Shown here: positions 16,325 to 23,317 of the stretch, piece by piece
How the letters are laid out: each line of letters begins with the position of its first letter
Numbering within the stretch: the first letter of the stretch is position 1
Assembly: GCA_000695325.1 (NCBI GenBank)
Contig: AVPN01000037.1
Location: 58,454-81,770, forward strand
Length of the DNA: 23,317 bases
Source: Pleurobrachia bachei
Lineage: Eukaryota; Ctenophora; Tentaculata; Cydippida; Pleurobrachiidae
Direction: 5' to 3'
Program-made: the position numbers and the translations under genes
The notes under the pieces: model-generated
The model's database searches: none
What the model was told of the DNA's origin: nothing
What the model saw: the letters and a program-made list of their open reading frames with translations, nothing else

Positions 16325-17984
16325 TCTATCTCTATCTCTATCTCTATCTCTATCTCTATCTCTATCTCTATCTCTATCTCTATCTCTATCTCTATCTCTA
16401 TCTCTATCTCTATCTCTATCTCTATCTCTATCTCTATCTCTATCTCTATCTCTATCTCTATCTCTATCTCTATCTCTATCTCTATCTCTATCTCTATCTC
16501 TATCTCTATCTCTATCTCTATCTCTATCTCTATCTCTATCTCTATCTCTATCTCTATCTCTATCTCTATCTCTATCTCTATCTCTATCTCTATCTCTATC
16601 TCTATCTCTATCTCTATCTCTATCTCTATCTCTATCTCTATCTCTATCTCTATCTCTATCTCTATCTCTATCTCTATCTCTATCTCTATCTCTATCTCTA
16701 TCTCTATCTCTATCTCTATCTCTATCTCTATCTCTATCTCTATCTCTATCTCTATCTCTATCTCTATCTCTATCTCTATCTCTATCTCTATCTCTATCTC
16801 TATCTCTATCTCTATCTCTATCTCTATCTCTATCTCTATCTCTATCTCTATCTCTATCTCTATCTCTATCTCTATCTCTATCTCTATCTCTATCTCTATC
16901 TCTATCTCTATCTCTATCTCTATCTCTATCTCTATCTCTATCTCTATCTCTATCTCTATCTCTATCTCTATCTCTATCTCTATCTCTATCTCTATCTCTA
17001 TCTCTATCTCTATCTCTATCTCTATCTCTATCTCTATCTCTATCTCTATCTCTATCTCTATCTCTATCTCTATCTCTATCTCTATCTCTATCTCTATCTC
17101 TATCTCTATCTCTATCTCTATCTCTATCTCTATCTCTATCTCTATCTCTATCTCTATCTCTATCTCTATCTCTATCTCTATCTCTATCTCTATCTCTATC
17201 TCTATCTCTATCTCTATCTCTATCTCTATCTCTATCTCTATCTCTATCTCTATCTCTATCTCTATCTCTATCTCTATCTCTATCTCTATCTCTATCTCTA
17301 TCTCTATCTCTATCTCTATCTCTATCTCTATCTCTATCTCTATCTCTATCTCTATCTCTATCTCTATCTCTATCTCTATCTCTATCTCTATCTCTATCTC
17401 TATCTCTATCTCTATCTCTATCTCTATCTCTATCTCTATCTCTATCTCTATCTCTATCTCTATCTCTATCTCTATCTCTATCTCTATCTCTATCTCTATC
17501 TCTATCTCTATCTCTATCTCTATCTCTATCTCTATCTCTATCTCTATCTCTATCTCTATCTCTATCTCTATCTCTATCTCTATCTCTATCTCTATCTCTA
17601 TCTCTATCTCTATCTCTATCTCTATCTCTATCTCTATCTCTATCTCTATCTCTATCTCTATCTCTATCTCTATCTCTATCTCTATCTCTATCTCTATCTC
17701 TATCTCTATCTCTATCTCTATCTCTATCTCTATCTCTATCTCTATCTCTATCTCTATCTCTATCTCTATCTCTATCTCTATCTCTATCTCTATCTCTATC
17801 TCTATCTCTATCTCTATCTCTATCTCTATCTCTATCTCTATCTCTATCTCTATCTCTATCTCTATCTCTATCTCTATCTCTATCTCTATCTCTATCTCTA
17901 TCTCTATCTCTATCTCTATCTCTATCTCTATCTCTATCTCTATCTCTATCTCTATCTCTATCTCTATCTCTATCTCTATCTCTC
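16325..17984. repeat. (CTCTAT)n array, about 1.66 kb
   Basis: About 277 hexamer units without visible interruption. It is flanked left by the intron 3 head and right by CGGTCCCATTTCCTGCTTTTGC. Long open frames across it (Leu-Tyr, Ser-Ile, Arg-Asp on the other strand) are repeat artefacts. Confidence 0.98.
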
Positions 17985-18168
17985 GGTCCCATTTCCTGCT
18001 TTTGCTACTATACCATATCAGAAGCCTCCGCCATCTATATCTCTTTCACTCTCGTTACCTTTCTTCCCTTCTCTCTCTTTCTAGTTGTTTCTCCCCCCCC
18101 CCAATAAGCTATAAACAGATGCAAGTTGCAACACGTCAGGGCAAGACTTTTTGGAAATTGTTAGGTAG
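17985..18168 (+). promoter_or_regulatory. Upstream region of lectin copy 3
   Basis: CCCATTTCCTGCTTTTGC resembles the array-head repeat. It is followed by a pyrimidine-rich run, a run of ten C (18093-18102), CCAAT (18101-18105) and TATAAAC (18110-18116). The stretch CTATAAACAGATGCAA and the following roughly 110 bp are shared with the intact lectin (22587-22692). Confidence 0.5.
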
Positions 18169-18175
18169 TATAAAG
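18169..18175 (+). promoter_or_regulatory. TATA box of lectin copy 3
   Basis: TATAAAG is 47 bp before the ATG at 18222, the same distance as in lectin copy 4 (22640-22646). A start near ACTCAATACTTG would give a leader of about 20 nt. Confidence 0.5.
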
Positions 18176-18221
18176 TGATGGAAATTGAAACATTTTACTC
18201 AATACTTGTAACTGACACATC

Positions 18222-18820
18222 ATGTTGATATTTTTCGTTCTCCTTATCGGAGTTACCTCCGCTGCTAATATCATCTGCACGGATTACGGCAAGGGTATCG
18301 GAGGTGGTGGTGCCTTTGGTGGATACTACGTACGGCCTGTTCCCAAAAAATGTCGTTTCCAAGACTATTCCCCCCAGTTTAGGATCCAGGAAGCTGTCGG
18401 GGTCACGTTCCCTCCTACCTTTTTGTGGAAGAACAAGTGTTACTTTGAGCGTGGGGATATGAACTGGAGGGATGGGGAGGAATTCTGCAACCGACACCAG
18501 GCTCATAGCAGCCTAACGATCGAGAGGAGTACCAGTGGGTGGAAAACAACGTGATGAAACATAACACCTGGCACTGGCTAGGAACTGTGTGTAACAGTGC
18601 CGGCCAAGGTAGCAACGTCAAAGATTTTTACACTGCTAGTGGAGAAGATATGAGGGAAATTCAGCAGAAGTTGAACGCCAAGATGCACCCTGGACACCAC
18701 ATCGACCAACGCCACCCTTGTATGATGAGCCACAGGCACAACAATGGCTGGAGATGGCAGTACCATCGACAGGGATGTAACGAGGGAAGGAGGGTCGTTT
18801 GTGAGGCTCCCATGGGATAA
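18222..18820 (+). pseudogene. Secreted C-type lectin-like protein, copy 3 (deletion and frameshift)
   Basis: ATG at 18222 opens the signal peptide MLIFFVLLIGVTSA and the N-terminal segment TDYGKGIGGGGAFGGYY. Then the HRGNW stretch is shortened and the first CTLD Cys-Trp motif (CKGGWKQW in copy 4) is replaced by AVGVTFPPTFLW. Four bases are missing in AHIWQP (about 18509), which shifts the frame to a stop at 18552-18554. The remaining frame continues from about 18520 with VENNVMKHNTWHWLGTVCN to RRVVCEAPMG and TAA at 18818-18820. The second half is well kept, including HPGHH, MSHRHNN and the last three cysteines. Loss of a disulphide partner plus the frameshift argues for a real pseudogene rather than a base-call error. 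Confidence 0.82.
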
Positions 18821-19229
18821 TTAATTAACCAATTTAATGTTTACAATGAAGTTGATGATATTTACTGTTATATCGGTGAATTGATGAAAATCCTCAATCA
18901 CTGCACTGGCAAGTGCCCCGGGGCCCATCCACCCCCACCCTCCAAGAAAGCATGAAAGATGCGAGGGGCCGTCAGGCCCCGAAGCTAGAGAGAGAAAGAG
19001 AGAAAGAAAGAAAGAATGAATGACGAATGTGTGTGAAGTAGGGGGCACGAAGCCTCTAAAGTGCGGATTTCGGGGTCAAATTACACAAGCATGCAGTTGA
19101 GCTAGAGTTTTGAAACTTGGTATCCAGCCTTCCTTTTACTATTACTGCTGGAATCCAAAGTTACAAACTGATTGGAGCTAAGATGCCAAAACGGTAGGGG
19201 TGTCAAATCCGGGTATAAAAGTGTCGTCT

Positions 19230-19230
<1 letters not shown>
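18821..19230. other. Intergenic region with GA-rich microsatellite
   Basis: No gene. A purine tract of GAGA and GAAA units runs from 18986 to 19019. The rest is unremarkable. Confidence 0.6.

Positions 19231-19279
<49 letters not shown>
19231..19279. repeat. (GATA)n microsatellite
   Basis: About 12 units of AGAT/GATA without interruption. Confidence 0.97.
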
Positions 19280-19496
19280 CACGACCAAAATCCCGGGAGC
19301 TTAGCTCTTGAAAACGGTTAAAGCTACAAAGTTGAAATTTTGTGGAGTCATAGTACTCGATAGGGTGCGTGTAATAGGATATTTTTCGTTTCATAAAACC
19401 TTAATTAAGACCTAATTATGCCCTAATTAAATATGCATTTTCCACTTATCTCCGAACTGGATGGTCTGAGAGACTTTTTTTATAGCTCATCCGAAC

Positions 19497-19868
19497 GGTA
19501 GGCGGTAAATGTTAACCAGATCTGTGAGAATTTCTCACGATTTTGCCTATAACTCAGCCATTTCTTGACCAATTCGCAAAATCTTTAGCTCATTGGAAAG
19601 AGGACATTCAGATCTTTCAAATGAGCCCAAGAAAATGAAAATTGGCGCAAATTGCGCGGCATGGTGGCGAAAACGCGCATTTTGCGCCATGACGCCGCGC
19701 ATTTTGCGCCAATTTTAATTTTATTGGGCTCATTTTAAAGAGCTTGATGTCCTCTTTCCAACGAGTCCAAGATTTTGTCAATTGGCCAAGAAATGACTGA
19801 GTTATGGCCAAAAACGTGGTTTTGCACGTACGTTTTTTCTCAAATCTGGTTAACATTTACCGCTTACC
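19497..19868. mobile_element. 372-bp foldback (MITE-like) element
   Basis: The whole segment is a long imperfect palindrome. The outer arms GGTAGGCGGTAAATGTTAAC and its partner ending CATTTACCGCTTACC match at about 24 of 25 positions. Inner matches include AAATGAGCCCAA with TTGGGCTCATTTT and AATTGGCGCAAATTGCGCGG with CCGCGCATTTTGCGCCAATT. The centre is near 19682. No coding capacity. I see no clear target-site duplication. Confidence 0.75.
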
Positions 19869-19969
19869 ATGAATTTAACCATAAAGTATCATCAGGATCA
19901 GCTAAAATTGATTTGTTTAGTGTTGAAAAGTCCAGTTGTACATTTGTTACATTTTGATAAAACTATCCT

Positions 19970-20250
19970 GAAACATGAAATTTGTGTAATTTGACAGAGA
20001 ATGATCGATTTATGGGGGGTATTTCCCCGAACAAAAAGTCGTATCTCGCACCCTTTTGGATTTATTCACATATTTATGATTTTATGCATATCTTGAATAT
20101 CTGAAAACTGGCTCATGCTAGAAACATGAAATTTGTGTAATTTGACAGAGAATAGTCGATTTATGGGGGGTCGTCCGCCGAACAAAAAGTCGTATCTCGC
20201 ACCCTTCTGAAGTTATGCACATATTTATGATTTAATACAATTATCCACTG
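19970..20250. repeat. Direct repeat, two diverged units of about 130 bp, period 151
   Basis: Units starting GAAACATGAAATTTGTGTAA at 19970 and 20121 share TTTGACAGAGAAT, CGATTTATGGGGGGT, CGAACAAAAAGTCGTATCTC and CACATATTTATGATTT. No reading frame. They are probably part of a larger dispersed repeat. Confidence 0.8.
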
Positions 20251-20316
20251 AATAGCTGATTCTAGAAAATCCTAAGATTTACCAAAAGGGGGAAAATCAT
20301 ACCAAAAAGAAGAGAA

Positions 20317-20523
20317 ACTAGTACCAAAAACCAATCAAATTAATCAAATTGGTTTGGATAACCCGGGGCCCAAAGGCGTCGGGATGCAACATTTTGATGA
20401 TAAAAAGGATTACTTGTATGTACAGGAAAATCTATAGCTGGTAAACCCACTAAAAACGGTCGCATCCAGACGCCTTTAGGCCCCGGGTTATCCAAACCAA
20501 TTTGATTGGTTTTTGGTACTAGT
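20317..20523. mobile_element. 207-bp MITE-like element with long terminal inverted repeats
   Basis: ACTAGTACCAAAAACCAATC at the left is mirrored by GATTGGTTTTTGGTACTAGT at the right. The match continues through TTTGGATAACCCGGGGCC and AAGGCGTC, giving arms of roughly 65 bp. The left arm has an extra AATTAATC. The middle is about 60 bp of non-coding sequence. If the ends are GTACC...GGTAC, both sides are flanked by TA, which would fit a TA target-site duplication. Superfamily is inferred only. Confidence 0.75.
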
Positions 20524-21093
20524 AAAGTAGTATATATTGAGTACACCGAGTACATTGAGTACATTATATTGGGCAATATATTTTATTTTTCATAAAACTC
20601 GACAATTCATACTCCGTCACTTCACATTTAGTCAGGACCACTATTGGTGCGTGGTCGTGCCCACGGAAGAAATGCTTGGATCATCTTGAAACCGGTTTAA
20701 TGTATATCCAAAGGTGTCTGTAGCTATTTGGGTGATGTTCCGACAATCCAATCACGAGCTATGACGAGCACGCTCTTTTGGGAGGAATATGGGTTACAAA
20801 TTGGAAATAAACTCGAATAAGATGTTACCCCGCCATTATGAGTAAAATAATAATATGGTAAATCAAATATTAATTAAACATAGCGACACCCAAAAGGGAA
20901 ACTCTACATCTAGGAAGGGGTACAAGATGGGAACAGCAGGATTAGATGAAAAAGGATCCTCATCCTAACCTCAAGGGGCAGGGGCGGCCGGCGGAGCTCT
21001 CTATCTCCCGTTCTCGTTCTTTCCCTCTCACCATAAACAGATGCAACAGTAGGACGTAGGTGTGTGCTAACCCACACAATCCCATAGTTAGTT
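20524..21093. other. Intergenic region with remnant of lectin promoter
   Basis: No gene. Near the right end, CTCGTTCTTTCCCTCTC and ATAAACAGATGCAACA (about 21012-21048) match the lectin promoter region that also lies on the far side of the array (22588-22605). The array is therefore flanked on both sides by promoter-derived sequence. Confidence 0.55.
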
Positions 21094-22500
21094 TATCTCT
21101 ATCTCTATCTCTATCTCTATCTCTATCTCTATCTCTATCTCTATCTCTATCTCTATCTCTATCTCTATCTCTATCTCTATCTCTATCTCTATCTCTATCT
21201 CTATCTCTATCTCTATCTCTATCTCTATCTCTATCTCTATCTCTATCTCTATCTCTATCTCTATCTCTATCTCTATCTCTATCTCTATCTCTATCTCTAT
21301 CTCTATCTCTATCTCTATCTCTATCTCTATCTCTATCTCTATCTCTATCTCTATCTCTATCTCTATCTCTATCTCTATCTCTATCTCTATCTCTATCTCT
21401 ATCTCTATCTCTATCTCTATCTCTATCTCTATCTCTATCTCTATCTCTATCTCTATCTCTATCTCTATCTCTATCTCTATCTCTATCTCTATCTCTATCT
21501 CTATCTCTATCTCTATCTCTATCTCTATCTCTATCTCTATCTCTATCTCTATCTCTATCTCTATCTCTATCTCTATCTCTATCTCTATCTCTATCTCTAT
21601 CTCTATCTCTATCTCTATCTCTATCTCTATCTCTATCTCTATCTCTATCTCTATCTCTATCTCTATCTCTATCTCTATCTCTATCTCTATCTCTATCTCT
21701 ATCTCTATCTCTATCTCTATCTCTATCTCTATCTCTATCTCTATCTCTATCTCTATCTCTATCTCTATCTCTATCTCTATCTCTATCTCTATCTCTATCT
21801 CTATCTCTATCTCTATCTCTATCTCTATCTCTATCTCTATCTCTATCTCTATCTCTATCTCTATCTCTATCTCTATCTCTATCTCTATCTCTATCTCTAT
21901 CTCTATCTCTATCTCTATCTCTATCTCTATCTCTATCTCTATCTCTATCTCTATCTCTATCTCTATCTCTATCTCTATCTCTATCTCTATCTCTATCTCT
22001 ATCTCTATCTCTATCTCTATCTCTATCTCTATCTCTATCTCTATCTCTATCTCTATCTCTATCTCTATCTCTATCTCTATCTCTATCTCTATCTCTATCT
22101 CTATCTCTATCTCTATCTCTATCTCTATCTCTATCTCTATCTCTATCTCTATCTCTATCTCTATCTCTATCTCTATCTCTATCTCTATCTCTATCTCTAT
22201 CTCTATCTCTATCTCTATCTCTATCTCTATCTCTATCTCTATCTCTATCTCTATCTCTATCTCTATCTCTATCTCTATCTCTATCTCTATCTCTATCTCT
22301 ATCTCTATCTCTATCTCTATCTCTATCTCTATCTCTATCTCTATCTCTATCTCTATCTCTATCTCTATCTCTATCTCTATCTCTATCTCTATCTCTATCT
22401 CTATCTCTATCTCTATCTCTATCTCTATCTCTATCTCTATCTCTATCTCTATCTCTATCTCTATCTCTATCTCTATTTCTATTTCTATCTCTATCTCTAT
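21094..22500. repeat. (CTCTAT)n array, about 1.4 kb
   Basis: About 230 perfect units, with two TTCTAT variants near the right end (about 22475-22486), then four normal units. Open frames across it are artefacts. Confidence 0.98.
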
Positions 22501-22509
22501 CACCCTCTC

Positions 22510-22556
<47 letters not shown>

Positions 22557-22559
22557 CTA
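22501..22559. repeat. CT tract between array and lectin promoter
   Basis: CACCCTCTCTCG followed by CT dinucleotides and TTTCTTTCTAG. The same TTTCTAGTTGTTT junction is seen upstream of lectin copy 3 (18078-18090). Confidence 0.9.
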
Positions 22560-22639
22560 GTTGTTTTTCGTCCCCCTCTGTCGTGGCTATAAACAGATGC
22601 AACACGTCAGGGGAAGACTTTTGGGAAGTTGTTCGGTAG

Positions 22640-22646
22640 TATAAAG
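22640..22646 (+). promoter_or_regulatory. TATA box of lectin copy 4
   Basis: TATAAAG is 47 bp before the ATG. A second TATA-like TATAAAC lies at 22588-22594. Both are kept in copy 3. Confidence 0.5.
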
Positions 22647-22692
22647 TGCTGGAAATTGAAACATTGTACTCAATACTTGTAACTGACAAATC

Positions 22693-23313
22693 ATGTTATT
22701 CTTTTTTGTTCTCCTTATCGGAGTTACCTCCGCTGTTAATATCATCTGCACGGATTACGGCAAGGATCTCGGCGGCGGTGGCGGTGCCTTTGGTGGATAC
22801 TACGTACGGCCTGTTCCCACAAACTGTCGTTTCCAACACCGTGGAAACTGGTCCCCTCAGTTCAGGATCGAGAAAGGACAGCCCCAGTGCAAGGGAGGAT
22901 GGAAACAGTGGAAGAACAAGTGTTACTTTTTGCGTGGGAATATGAACTGGAGGGATGGGGAGGAATTCTGCAACCGACACCAGGCTCATATCTGGCAGCC
23001 TAACGATCGAGAGGAGTACCAGTGGGTGGAAAACAACGTGATGAGACACGACGATTGGCACTGGCTAGGAACTGTGTGTAACAGTAAGGGACAAAGCAGA
23101 AACGTCGCAGATTTTTTCACCGCAAGTGGAGAAGATATAAGGGAAATTCAGAAGAAGCTAAACGCCAAGATGGCAGATGGACACCACATCAACAACCACT
23201 CTCACCCTTGCATGAAGATCAACAGGAGAAGCAAAATCTGGAGATGGATGTACCATCACCAGGGATGTAACGAGGGAAGGAGGGTCGTTTGTGAGGCCCC
23301 CATGGTTAAATAA
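22693..23313 (+). CDS. Secreted C-type lectin-like protein, copy 4 (intact, intronless, 206 aa)
   Basis: Complete frame from ATG to TAA. Residues 1-14 are a signal peptide (MLFFFVLLIGVTSA). Residues 15-65 are a Gly-rich and Tyr/Pro-rich N-terminal part with Cys19 and Cys45. Residues 66-200 are a long-form CTLD: Cys66 and Cys77 (CKGGWKQWKNKC), core Cys93 and Cys200, Cys173 and Cys192, with the WLG core at 124-126. Cys129 (WLGTVCN) is extra and makes the total odd (nine). EPN/QPD and WND are absent; the place before Cys192 reads IWRWMYHHQGC. A helix-like insertion (FFTASGEDIREIQKKLNAKM) precedes a His cluster (GHHINNHSHPC). It is predicted to be secreted; the ligand is unknown. It is the only lectin copy here with an intact frame and start. 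Compared with the others it has one extra Gly and replaces MSHRHNN by a KINRRSK segment. Confidence 0.92.
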   Translation: MLFFFVLLIGVTSAVNIICTDYGKDLGGGGGAFGGYYVRPVPTNCRFQHRGNWSPQFRIEKGQPQCKGGWKQWKNKCYFLRGNMNWRDGEEFCNRHQAHIWQPNDREEYQWVENNVMRHDDWHWLGTVCNSKGQSRNVADFFTASGEDIREIQKKLNAKMADGHHINNHSHPCMKINRRSKIWRWMYHHQGCNEGRRVVCEAPMVK

Positions 23314-23317
23314 TTAA

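Noticed and set aside
16316-17992. Arg-Asp dipeptide repeat protein on the minus strand
   Set aside because: The complement of the CTCTAT array read in one frame. No unique sequence supports a gene.
21060-22689. Long Leu-Ser (plus) and Glu-Ile (minus) repeat proteins
   Set aside because: Same repeat artefact at the fourth array.

Overview
The window is nuclear DNA from an animal, most likely a marine invertebrate. The evidence is GT-AG introns of about 100-400 bp that join in matching phase, TATA-type core promoters, a LINE-type retrotransposon tail, MITE-like foldbacks and very large microsatellites. I cannot fix the species or phylum. There is no prokaryotic operon, CRISPR array or tRNA here.

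The left half (1-7290) is two tandem copies of one segment. Each copy holds a small cysteine-rich single-pass membrane protein (WBP1/VOPP1-like; copy A 325-949, copy B 4483-4921) followed by the 5' exons of an SLC22-type solute carrier (copy A 2432-3482, copy B 6247-7215). Copy A of the transporter is broken by a one-base frameshift and stops after exon 3. Copy B of the membrane protein has lost its first cysteine-rich exon. A 15-bp minisatellite (3604-4083) and an AT-rich stretch separate the copies.

The middle (7216-15098) holds a roughly 3-kb pure CTCTAT array, a second copy of the last two transporter exons (10272-10619) with an antisense lectin fragment (10937-11462), and a 493-base N gap. 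After these come transporter exons 4-9 (12099-14176) and an antisense lectin (14482-15098). Exons at 6247-7215 and 12099-14176 join in phase into one 536-codon transporter, so 7216-12098 is either a rearranged giant intron or an assembly chimera built on repeats.

The right half (15099-23317) holds a degenerate LINE tail, two more CTCTAT arrays (1.66 and 1.4 kb), a 372-bp foldback element, a 207-bp MITE-like element and two sense-strand lectins. One lectin is a pseudogene (18222-18820) and one is intact (22693-23313). The four lectin copies are intronless, secreted, divergent C-type lectin-like proteins rich in histidine near the C terminus. They lack the usual sugar-binding EPN/QPD and WND motifs.

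The main themes are a repeated gene cassette (transporter facing an antisense lectin), CT/CTCTAT microsatellites at or near many breakpoints, and several frameshifts that may be pseudogenisation or long-read consensus errors.
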